The position numbers and the translations under genes were made by a program. From the NCBI GenBank assembly GCA_013821525.1, contig JACDGR010000187.1:1-6791 (forward strand): DNA of 6,791 bases. The letters are read 5' to 3'. Origin of the DNA: Actinomycetota bacterium (GTDB taxonomy: Bacteria; Actinomycetota; Thermoleophilia; Gaiellales; Gaiellaceae). The notes under the pieces were generated by a model that worked only from the letters and a program-made list of their open reading frames with translations, did not search any database and was not told the DNA's origin. Shown one piece after another: positions 1 through 5,560 of this stretch; positions within the stretch are counted from its first letter, which is position 1; every line of letters begins with the position of its first letter.

Positions 1-141
1 CCCCAGGACGCGGGCGTCTGCGTGCGCCTGGACGTGGGGCCGCGTCGACCTGCCGCGCACGGGGGGCTGCGCGTCGCCGGCCGGGCGGCCCGGCGACGTG
101 GATCGGCCGGTCCCAGCCTTCATGGCCGGTCCCGCCGGTAA
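1..141 (+). CDS. Possible 3' end of an unrecognised CDS, cut by the window edge
   Basis: Frame 1 is open from the left edge to a TAA at 139-141. Its first 16 or so codons almost all end in G or C, as in high-GC actinomycete genes, and the translation contains strand-like stretches (VCVRLDV, GGLRVAGRA). I recognise no family. The other two forward frames and one reverse frame (a possible ATG at 121-123 running off the left edge) are also open and GC3-rich, so the coding strand is not settled. A strong hairpin at 72-98 lies inside the reading frame, which argues mildly against it. It could equally be noncoding GC-rich DNA. Confidence 0.2.
   Translation, partial: PQDAGVCVRLDVGPRRPAAHGGLRVAGRAARRRGSAGPSLHGRSRR
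72..98. repeat. GC-rich 9-bp perfect hairpin
   Basis: CGTCGCCGG at 72-80 pairs perfectly with CCGGCGACG at 90-98 around a 9-nt loop. It could be a terminator of a gene lying to the left, but no T-run follows. It falls within the possible reading frame that ends at 141. Confidence 0.45.
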
Positions 142-147
142 TCGGGC

Positions 148-204
148 CTGCTTACATGGCCTGAACTGCAGTTTCCCCGGCCGCGATCATGGCTATGTAA
201 GCAG
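148..204. repeat. 14-bp inverted repeat enclosing a 10-bp palindrome
   Basis: CTGCTTACATGGCC at 148-161 and GGCTATGTAAGCAG at 191-204 are reverse complements with 13 of 14 matches. Between them lies the perfect palindrome AACTGCAGTT (164-173). The right arm overlaps a second small inverted repeat, AGCAGT (203-208) with ACTGCT (217-222). This could be a regulator site, an RNA structure, or the end of a small mobile element. No transposase accompanies it. Confidence 0.5.
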
Positions 205-239
205 CAGTCGAGACAAACTGCTACTCACTGTCACAGAAC

Positions 240-262
240 TAGGCCGTTCGGCCTACCGGTAG
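240..262. repeat. Two overlapping short palindromes
   Basis: TAGGCCG at 240-246 and CGGCCTA at 249-255 pair perfectly around TT. They overlap the perfect 10-bp palindrome CTACCGGTAG at 253-262. Together with the repeats on either side they form a palindrome-dense stretch from 148 to 323. Confidence 0.5.
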
Positions 263-282
263 TCCGGTCCCTCTGCCGAAAT

Positions 283-323
283 CGATCACTGGGCAACTGG
301 ACGGTGCACGGACGTAGTGATCG
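283..323. repeat. 8-bp perfect inverted repeat
   Basis: CGATCACT at 283-290 and AGTGATCG at 316-323 are exact reverse complements with a 25-nt spacer. I considered a tRNA-like fold, but the element is only 41 nt long and lacks D-arm and T-arm consensus. Function unknown. Confidence 0.45.
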
Positions 324-536
324 CGACGGTGGTGTGAAGTCGGGAGTGAGGTCCGGTCGGTGGGGTTAGATTTCTCACCCGGCTACTCAGAGGCTTCTTG
401 TGGCTCTGACCAGGGCAGAGTTAGGGATGTAACCCGACGGCCGAGTGAAGTCCGCATGTGTTGATCATGCTGTGGCGGGGTCCGGCGATGTTCCCGATTC
501 GACCTCACCCAGCTAACTCGTCCGGTTGTAGGTGCG

Positions 537-569
537 GTGACGGGTTGGACCCCGTCACGCGCCCGTCAC
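537..569. repeat. 8-bp hairpin with a duplicated right arm
   Basis: GTGACGGG at 537-544 pairs perfectly with CCCGTCAC at 551-558 over a 6-nt loop. An identical second CCCGTCAC lies at 562-569, so the left arm could pair with either copy. It could be a terminator-like element or a regulatory RNA structure about 400 bases before alaS. No T-run follows. Confidence 0.5.
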
Positions 570-616
570 AGCCCCTCTCGCAGGGCCGGGGATGGACGCC
601 GAACGCGGCATGAACC

Positions 617-639
617 CCCGTGTGCGCGCCGCGCACGGG
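617..639. repeat. GC-rich hairpin with a 2-nt bulge
   Basis: GTGCGC (622-627) and GCGCAC (631-636) pair around a 3-nt loop. The stem extends to about 9 bp as CCCG-TGCGC with GCGCACGGG if one TG is bulged. No T-run follows, so intrinsic termination is uncertain. Confidence 0.4.
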
Positions 640-910
640 CGCGACGTCGGCCGGGGTGGTGCTCCCACTCTGCGGGCACGCCTGTCCGTGTCCGAGCGGG
701 ACCCTGCGCGTCTATGCGCGTCATCAACGTGCCCCGGGTCGAGTAACAGCCGAGGCCCCACCCGGCCGCCAGCGCCGCAGAGACCCCCCCTCGACCGCAA
801 CCCGCTCGACCAGCCACCGGACCACTACCACGGCGGCGGCGCCAACGCGGAGCGACGCCGTAGCGCACCCCGGTTGACCTTCAAGCAGTGCCCAACGGGA
901 GACTTGCCAG

Positions 911-934
911 TGGCGGCCTGCAACGTCGCCGCTA
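911..934 (+). promoter_or_regulatory. Small hairpin in the alaS leader
   Basis: TGGCGGC at 911-917 pairs with GCCGCTA at 928-934 (7 bp including one G-U) over a 10-nt loop. It ends about 18 nt before the alaS Shine-Dalgarno sequence. It could affect translation, but it is weak enough to be chance in GC-rich DNA. Confidence 0.25.
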
Positions 935-964
935 GCATCAGCGTCGGAATAAGAAGGTCAGCCC

Positions 965-3646
965 GTGCGTACTCATGAGATTATTAGTCGGTTCGATGAC
1001 TACTTCACGAGAGCTGACCATGCTCGTGTACCGAGTGCTTCCTTGATCCTTGATGACCCTACATTGCTGTTTGTAGCGGCAGGAATGGTGCAGTTCAAGC
1101 CGTACTTCCTCGGCGATTCACCGGCGCCATTCCGTAGGGCTACATCTATTCAGAAATGTGTCCGCACGGGGGATATCGACGAGGTCGGTCGAACCACGAG
1201 GCACAACACTTTCTTTCAGATGGCCGGCAATTTCTCTTTTGGAGACTATTTTAAAGCGGAAGCTATTGAGTACGCATGGAACCTCGTCACGGGTAGCCAG
1301 GATGCTGGCGGTTATGGCTTGGATCCCGATCGGATATGGGTTACCGTCTATCGCACCGACGAGGAGGCCGCAGAACTGTGGCGCCGGATTGCCGGGCTGC
1401 CCTCGGACCGCATTCAACGACGCGGGATGGCGGACAACTTTTGGTCGATGGGAGTTCCTGGGCCTTGTGGACCCAGTTCGGAGATCTACTATGACCGCGG
1501 GGCCGCGCATGGCCGTGACGGGGGTCCCGAGGCCGACGAGGATCGTTACCTTGAGATCTGGAATCTCGTATTCATGCAAGATGTCCGCGGCGAGGGTGGC
1601 ACCAAGGATAACTTCCCCCTTGTTGGGGCTCTGCCGAACAGGAATATTGACACAGGGATGGGCGTCGAGCGCCTGGCCTATTTACTCCAAGATGTTGACA
1701 ACGTCTATGAGACTGATCTAGTCCGCCCGGTGATCGCTCGTGCCGAGGAACTGTCAGGCCGTCGGTACGGTCATAGCGGACCGACTGGGGTCGAGGACGA
1801 CGTTCGGTTCCGTGTCATTGCAGACCACGCCCGATCCGGCGTGATGATTATCGGTGACGGCGTAACGCCTTCAAATGAAGGCCGTGGCTACGTGCTTCGC
1901 CGACTGCTGCGCCGCATCGTGCGATCTGCACGGCTGCTCGGGGTTCACGAGCCGGTTCTGGAGTCTTTCGCGGAGGTTGTGCGTGACACGATGAGTCGTT
2001 CATACCCCGAGTTGGCCAACGACTTCGGGCGCATTTCGGCAACCCTCCGCGCCGAGGAAGACGCATTTCTCTCGACCCTCACGGCTGGTTCACGAATTTT
2101 CGACCTCGCAGTGGCGACCGCAAGGCGGGCGGGAGGTACGCAGCTGCCCGGCGATCAAGCCTTCCAGCTCCACGATACGTACGGGTTCCCCATTGATCTG
2201 ACGTTGGAGATGGCGTCGGAGGCCGGGCTTACCGTTGACGAGCCGGGTTTCCGCAGGTTGATGGCTGAGCAGCGAAACCGTGCAAGGGCCGATGCGGTGG
2301 CCCGCAAGACCGGGCATATCGACGCCACAGCTTACAGAGCTGCACTCGACGCAGCGGGCACCACTAGCTTTCTCGGCTACTCCGAGCTGTCAGCTGAATG
2401 CCGGATTGTCGGTCTCATTGTCGACGGAGTCGGAATGCCAGCGGCTGGAGCAGGCACGGCCGTTGAGATAGTGCTCGACCGCACACCGTTCTACGCCGAG
2501 GGAGGGGGTCAACAGGCCGACACCGGCGTACTGCGCGGCGATGGTTTCGAGATCACCGTCTCCGACGTCCAGACTCCAATTTCGGGGCTCTCGGTTCACC
2601 GCGGCGTGGTCGCCGCAGGAGAAGTAACTATCGGCGCCTTGGCGTACGCCATAGTGGATACTTCGCGTCGAGGTGCGATATCTCGTTCGCATTCGGCAAC
2701 GCACCTCGTGCACGCCGGGATGCGCAAGCATCTCGGTGACGCCGCCGCACAAGCCGGATCGCTCAACGCGCCGGGCCGATTGCGGTTTGATTTCACCTCT
2801 CCGACGGGGGCCGTCCCCGAGTCCGTCCTTTCGGAGGTAGAGGACGAAGTCAACAGCGTCCTTGCCGACGACCACGAGGTGCGATCTTATATCACTACGC
2901 AGGATGAAGCGCGCCGGATCGGGGCGATGGCACTATTCGGAGAGAAATACGGCGATCAGGTCCGGGTCGTCGAGATTGGCGACTATTCGCGCGAACTCTG
3001 CGGAGGCACTCACGTAGATCGATCCGGGCAACTCGGACTGGTAAAGCTCCTTTCGGAAGCATCCATCGGCGCCGGAGTCCGACGCGTTGAAGCGTTGGTC
3101 GGCATGGATGCATTCCGCTTTCTTGCGCGGGAGCATGTGCTTATTTCGCAGCTCTCAGAGCAGCTCAAGGCCCGCCCCGAGGAGTTGCCCGAGCGTATAA
3201 GCGGCGTCGTCGAGCGGTTGCGTCAGGCCGACCGCGAATTGGACGAGATGCGAGTCAACGCGTTGCTATCGTCAGCTGGAGAGCTGGCAGAGACAGCCGC
3301 AGATGTCAACGGAACTGCCTTGGTTATAGCTACTCCGCAAGCCATTGCGAGCGGCAATGATCTACGCGCACTTGCCGTCGCCGTTCGGGATCGTCTAGAA
3401 AATCGGCCCGCCGTCGTTGCGATATTCTCATCGACCGGAGATAGGGTCGCGTTTGTTGTTGCGACCACAGGAAAAGCGCGGACGAGCGGAATCTCGGCGA
3501 ATAAGCTGGTACCTGTCTTTGCCGCTGCCATTGACGGACGCGGTGGCGGCAAGCCCGACCTTGCACAGGGCGGCGGCAGCAATCCGAGTGGCGTGGAGCG
3601 TGCAACGCGGTCCCTCTACGACCACCTGGCCGCAAAGAGCGGCTAG
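965..3646 (+). CDS. alaS: Alanyl-tRNA synthetase, full length, probably a second copy
   Basis: Class II synthetase that charges tRNA-Ala with alanine in the cytoplasm and hydrolyses mischarged Ser- and Gly-tRNA. At 893 aa it matches the usual length. Domains in order: catalytic core (about 1-240) with motif 2 around TTRHNTFFQMAGNFSFGDYF (77-96) and motif 3 GMGVERLA (231-238); tRNA-recognition helices (about 240-460); editing domain with zinc ligands H576 and H580 (HSATH) and C679 and H683 (CGGTH); then coiled coil (about 720-770) and C-Ala domain ending with GRGGGKPDLAQGGG. No key residue is missing, so it should be active. The GTG start follows GAAGG (953-957) with 7-nt spacing. S171 in GPCGPSSEIYYD, where many AlaRSs have Cys, also occurs in mycobacterial-type enzymes. 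The TTA codon at 1682-1684 (L240), the low 5' GC3 (16 of 39 codons) and the convergent oxygenase neighbour suggest a non-housekeeping copy. Identity is near certain; the second-copy role is inference. Confidence 0.97.
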   Translation: MRTHEIISRFDDYFTRADHARVPSASLILDDPTLLFVAAGMVQFKPYFLGDSPAPFRRATSIQKCVRTGDIDEVGRTTRHNTFFQMAGNFSFGDYFKAEAIEYAWNLVTGSQDAGGYGLDPDRIWVTVYRTDEEAAELWRRIAGLPSDRIQRRGMADNFWSMGVPGPCGPSSEIYYDRGAAHGRDGGPEADEDRYLEIWNLVFMQDVRGEGGTKDNFPLVGALPNRNIDTGMGVERLAYLLQDVDNVYETDLVRPVIARAEELSGRRYGHSGPTGVEDDVRFRVIADHARSGVMIIGDGVTPSNEGRGYVLRRLLRRIVRSARLLGVHEPVLESFAEVVRDTMSRSYPELANDFGRISATLRAEEDAFLSTLTAGSRIFDLAVATARRAGGTQLPGDQAFQLHDTYGFPIDLTLEMASEAGLTVDEPGFRRLMAEQRNRARADAVARKTGHIDATAYRAALDAAGTTSFLGYSELSAECRIVGLIVDGVGMPAAGAGTAVEIVLDRTPFYAEGGGQQADTGVLRGDGFEITVSDVQTPISGLSVHRGVVAAGEVTIGALAYAIVDTSRRGAISRSHSATHLVHAGMRKHLGDAAAQAGSLNAPGRLRFDFTSPTGAVPESVLSEVEDEVNSVLADDHEVRSYITTQDEARRIGAMALFGEKYGDQVRVVEIGDYSRELCGGTHVDRSGQLGLVKLLSEASIGAGVRRVEALVGMDAFRFLAREHVLISQLSEQLKARPEELPERISGVVERLRQADRELDEMRVNALLSSAGELAETAADVNGTALVIATPQAIASGNDLRALAVAVRDRLENRPAVVAIFSSTGDRVAFVVATTGKARTSGISANKLVPVFAAAIDGRGGGKPDLAQGGGSNPSGVERATRSLYDHLAAKSG
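3643..3646. other. CTAG shared as the stop codons of two convergent genes
   Basis: Bases 3644-3646 are the TAG stop of alaS on the plus strand. Bases 3645-3643 read as TAG on the minus strand and stop the oxygenase gene. There is therefore no intergenic space or terminator between them, and each transcript must run into the other gene in antisense unless stopped by other means. Confidence 0.95.
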
Positions 3647-4635
3647 GATGCGGTTACTACCCCAGGTACCGCAATGCCCGAGGCTGAGATCGTTCGGAGG
3701 AGCATCCGGCTTGCCGTTGAGCCTGAGGCCATTGGCTCTTGAAGTACATCGCGTGCGTGGACGCCCCGATCATTTCGGATTAGAGTTAGCCGCGTTGGGC
3801 TTTGGGCCGTGTAGTATCGCCGCTGATTCCTCGCGAGCGACTTCTGGATATCCCGAAATACCTTCTCGCTATCGGCCAGCGGCTCACCGTTGAGAAACAC
3901 TGTAGGGTAGGTAGCGTTGCCCCGCCAAATGATCGGGGTCTCAATTACTGCCTGGCGATCCACAACAACTTCTCCGCCGCCACCTTCCCGATGCGCGATG
4001 GGTGTAGTGCTGATTCGGGTAGAATGATCGCGCAACGAATCAGCGAGACTGATACCTTCTGTCCACAAGGAGAATGGTATCCAATAGAATCGTCCTGGTC
4101 GCCGGTAGTTCAGCACAATGTTCTGTAGGCCGACCAGAGCCGGAAGATAGACCCGATTGTCGGCGAACGCTCCGTCGTTGTGAAAGCCGAGGACGGCATC
4201 CGGCGCAAAGTTGCGTAGACCTGCGGACTCCATCGCGGCCTTGTTGTCATCGGATGCGCCATAGATAGTGAAAGGGGTTCGATTCAACTTGTCGTCAGCT
4301 AGGGGAACCTCTTTCGATGAAGTAAATGCCAGCATAATGGTGGTGCGCAGGAAGACGGAGTAGGCGTCCCCCGCCGAGCTGTCAGGCGTACGGACACAGG
4401 CGGCTCCGACCTCCTCGTCATCCAGATACTCCTGCGCTTCACGGATCAAGTCCGCAAGGACGGATTGAGCTCCTGCGATGATCGCCGCAGCGAACTCTTT
4501 GTCGCGAAACAGAGAAAGGCTGGGACTCTCGGACTTGCCGTTACCCAGTTCTTTTCCTACCTCTGCCGATACGGCGGCCAGTGTCGAGCTGGTTACCTCA
4601 ACTTCGGGAAAGGGAAGCTGCTTGCTGCTCGTCAT
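3643..4635 (-). CDS. Fe(II)/2-oxoglutarate-dependent oxygenase, clavaminate synthase-like
   Basis: 330-aa soluble protein with no signal peptide or membrane segment. The metal site of the double-stranded beta-helix is visible: H152 and D154 in GFHNDGAF, and distal H293 in LTLIRNDRGVHARDV. R310-x3-R314 (RMLLR) follows, matching the 2-oxoglutarate-binding RWLxR region of clavaminate synthase, VioC and AsnO-type enzymes with about three extra loop residues. Known members hydroxylate, desaturate or cyclise free or carrier-bound amino acids. The group usually has HxE, whereas HxD is used here. The N-terminal 45 or so residues are polar and unassigned. The ATG at 4635 follows AAAGG (4644-4648) with 8-nt spacing. 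An in-frame ATG at 4881 would add 82 aa, but that extension is Arg/Pro-rich and would run through the peptide gene and the hairpin, so I rejected it. It lies 80 nt after the peptide gene, probably in the same transcript. The substrate is unknown; the peptide or an amino acid derived from it is the leading guess. Confidence 0.85.
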   Translation of the reverse strand: MTSSKQLPFPEVEVTSSTLAAVSAEVGKELGNGKSESPSLSLFRDKEFAAAIIAGAQSVLADLIREAQEYLDDEEVGAACVRTPDSSAGDAYSVFLRTTIMLAFTSSKEVPLADDKLNRTPFTIYGASDDNKAAMESAGLRNFAPDAVLGFHNDGAFADNRVYLPALVGLQNIVLNYRRPGRFYWIPFSLWTEGISLADSLRDHSTRISTTPIAHREGGGGEVVVDRQAVIETPIIWRGNATYPTVFLNGEPLADSEKVFRDIQKSLARNQRRYYTAQSPTRLTLIRNDRGVHARDVLQEPMASGSTASRMLLRTISASGIAVPGVVTAS

Positions 4636-4663
4636 GTGAAGTGCCTTTGTTAGAAGTGAGAGA

Positions 4664-4700
4664 GGCCAGCGGGAGCCCCCTGCGGAAACTCCCGCTGGCC
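4664..4700 (-). terminator. Strong hairpin between peptide and oxygenase genes (attenuator candidate)
   Basis: On the minus strand the 12-nt arm GGCCAGCGGGAG (4700-4689) pairs perfectly with CTCCCGCTGGCC (4675-4664) over a 13-nt loop. A pyrimidine-rich stretch, TCTCTCACTTCT, follows. A further 6-bp outer pairing is possible between 4712-4717 and 4658-4663. It begins 15 nt after the peptide stop codon. Partial termination here would give more peptide mRNA than oxygenase mRNA, as in many RiPP operons. It could instead be a 3'-end stabiliser. Confidence 0.65.
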
Positions 4701-4715
4701 CGAGGGGTTGTTCTC

Positions 4716-4805
4716 TCAGTCGTCCGTCACGACGTCCGAGCACTCGGGTGACTGGAGGCTGACCTCCAGATCGCCGACGAGCTTTTGCAGGTCCTGATCG
4801 TTCAT
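4716..4805 (-). CDS. 29-aa acidic peptide, candidate RiPP precursor
   Basis: ATG at 4805-4803, TGA at 4718-4716. The Shine-Dalgarno is near-perfect (AGGGAGGTGA, complement 4811-4820) with 8 nt between GGAGG and ATG, the strongest in the window. Of 28 codons after the start, 24 end in G or C, which supports real coding. The product is acidic (8 Asp/Glu, one Lys). Residues 3-18 can form an amphipathic helix with L6, L9, L13 and L17 on one face, as in RiPP leaders. The C-terminal part, SPECSDVVTDD, holds the only Cys (C22) plus Ser, Thr and Asp side chains that could be modified. There is no Gly-Gly cleavage site, signal peptide or membrane segment. It precedes the oxygenase gene on the same strand with an attenuator-like hairpin between. 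I recognise no known precursor family. It could instead be a regulatory leader peptide, but it has no run of repeated codons. Confidence 0.6.
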   Translation of the reverse strand: MNDQDLQKLVGDLEVSLQSPECSDVVTDD

Positions 4806-4810
4806 TTAAT

Positions 4811-4839
4811 TCACCTCCCTCCAAAAGACTCTTTGGGAG
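4811..4839 (-). promoter_or_regulatory. Strong RBS next to a 9-bp hairpin in the peptide leader
   Basis: On the minus strand CTCCCAAAG (4839-4831) and CTTTTGGAG (4827-4819) form a stem with one mismatch and a 3-nt loop, directly abutting the Shine-Dalgarno GGGAGGTGA. The upstream CACTCCC can alternatively pair with GGGAGGTG with one bulged base, which would hide the ribosome binding site. The two folds are mutually exclusive, so the leader could act as a translational switch. No ligand-binding domain is recognisable. Confidence 0.35.
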
Positions 4840-5006
4840 TGCTGGCATTCTCAGCGTGACTGACCGATGACGTGGTGTCAACGCGGTCTAATGGCCCAGC
4901 CGCTAGGCCGCATGGCCGCACTATCGTCGGTAGCAAGATCGCCGAGTTCGGCCCGGGATTATGGGGCGTGCCACGGATGATGGATACGGCCGAGTGGTTA
5001 CGCCTA

Positions 5007-5025
5007 TTCTGTGGCAATCACAGAA
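5007..5025. promoter_or_regulatory. 19-bp operator-like palindrome
   Basis: TTCTGTG (5007-5013) and CACAGAA (5019-5025) are perfect 7-bp reverse complements around GCAAT. This size and symmetry fit a dimeric regulator site. It lies about 200 bases upstream of the peptide start codon. The adjacent XRE protein is one possible binder, but nothing in the sequence proves it. A half-site TCACAGAA also occurs at 231-238, which may be chance. Confidence 0.4.
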
Positions 5026-5498
5026 GGTGAGGTAAAATCGGCCAATCGGGTGATGAGGTCATCCGCGCGTTCCGCTTGTGATCACGGGACCGCTCAGGTC
5101 AATTGAATGATCGTCTTGACACGAGCGCGGTGGCTACCGGGAGAATCCGTCACGTCGCCCGGCCTCCACCCCGCCTAAGGCCGCTCACACCGACCTTGCG
5201 TGCCCGGTGCACCGAGCACCCACCGAACTCACAGCCCGATCCGCTGTCCGCCGGATCGCCCTCGGTCTGATCGACCGCCACCCCAGCTCACGGGTACGCG
5301 CCAACCTCCACGCCACCCTCCGGCCACGCGACGACGGCCGTACTTCCTAGCTGTCCTGCGGCTGCCCGTCACGCAACGTCGTTTGCCCGACGGGCGCTCG
5401 CCGGTCGTCGACCCGTTGCCGGTCGGTTGCTGACTGGATGTCAGGGACTCCAAGCAAGGCCGGTGGGTCGATGAGGTTGGGCGCGACGGGCGGCTTCA

Positions 5499-5516
5499 GC
5501 GCTTGCGCCCAAGCGC
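5499..5516 (-). terminator. Hairpin downstream of the DUF397 gene
   Basis: GCGCTTG (5499-5505) and CAAGCGC (5510-5516) pair perfectly over a 4-nt loop, starting 44 nt past the DUF397 stop on the minus strand. There is no U-tract, which is common for actinomycete terminators but lowers certainty. Confidence 0.4.
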
Positions 5517-5517
5517 G

Positions 5518-5550
5518 GGCTTCTCTTCGCGTGATCCTGCGCGGGAAGCC
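5518..5550 (-). terminator. Hairpin immediately after the DUF397 gene
   Basis: GGCTTC (5518-5523) pairs with GAAGCC (5545-5550), with an inner CGCG (5528-5531) to CGCG (5540-5543) pairing. It begins 10 nt after the stop codon of the regulator operon. Together with the hairpin at 5499-5516 it probably marks the 3' end of the transcript, limiting read-through toward the peptide gene. Confidence 0.4.
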
Positions 5551-5560
5551 GGGGTGTGGC

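Larger units (their letters stand above)
142..964. other. Gene-free region upstream of alaS
   Basis: About 820 bases with no convincing gene. Open frames on both strands between 537 and 978 translate to Arg/Pro/Gly-rich sequence with no recognisable domain, as expected of GC-rich noncoding DNA. No tRNA cloverleaf was found, and no T-box leader (no conserved GGGTGG-ACCGCG-type antiterminator element) was found ahead of alaS. The region holds several inverted repeats, listed separately. No clear promoter for alaS could be picked; TTGACC at 874-879 lacks a matching -10. The length is unusual for a leader and may hold a decayed gene or an insertion boundary. Confidence 0.6.
4806..5560. other. Gene-free region between the peptide gene and the regulator pair
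   Basis: About 750 bases without a convincing gene. It contains the peptide leader, a 19-bp palindrome at 5007-5025, and hairpins after the DUF397 gene. A TTGACA on the minus strand (4881-4876) is well placed for the peptide gene but has no good -10 at 16-19 nt. A plus-strand TTGACA (5116-5121) has GAGAAT at 19 nt (5141-5146) with no clear gene downstream. From about 5207 to 5350 a plus-strand frame is GC3-rich but has no RBS or known domain, and may be a gene remnant. Confidence 0.55.

Noticed and set aside
283..323. tRNA gene near alaS
   Set aside because: The inverted repeat is too short (41 nt) and lacks D-loop and T-loop consensus; no cloverleaf could be drawn anywhere in 1-964.
860..964. 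T-box or amino-acid-responsive leader for alaS
   Set aside because: No T-box consensus, no specifier-loop structure and no leader peptide with Ala codon runs were found.
537..978. Several overlapping open frames of 61-128 codons on both strands
   Set aside because: Their products are Arg/Pro/Gly-rich low-complexity sequence, they overlap one another and the alaS start, and none has a convincing RBS or motif.
1129..1135. S171 replacing Cys in GPCGPCSE of AlaRS as a defect (codon at 1475-1477)
   Set aside because: From memory, mycobacterial-type AlaRSs carry the same GPCGPSSEIYYD, so this is a lineage feature rather than a loss of function.
4636..4881. N-terminal extension of the oxygenase to an in-frame ATG at 4881 (412 aa in total)
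   Set aside because: The added 82 residues are Arg/Pro/Gly-rich without a domain, have no RBS, and would cover the well-supported peptide ORF in another frame and the 12-bp hairpin. The ATG at 4635 has its own RBS.
4860..4881. Minus-strand TTGACA as -35 of a peptide-gene promoter
   Set aside because: At 16-19 nt downstream there is no TANNNT-like hexamer; GAGAAT appears only at about 23 nt, too far for a standard promoter.
4811..5017. Minus-strand 68-codon frame ahead of the peptide gene
   Set aside because: It has no good RBS or recognisable domain, and it runs through the hairpin and Shine-Dalgarno of the peptide gene.
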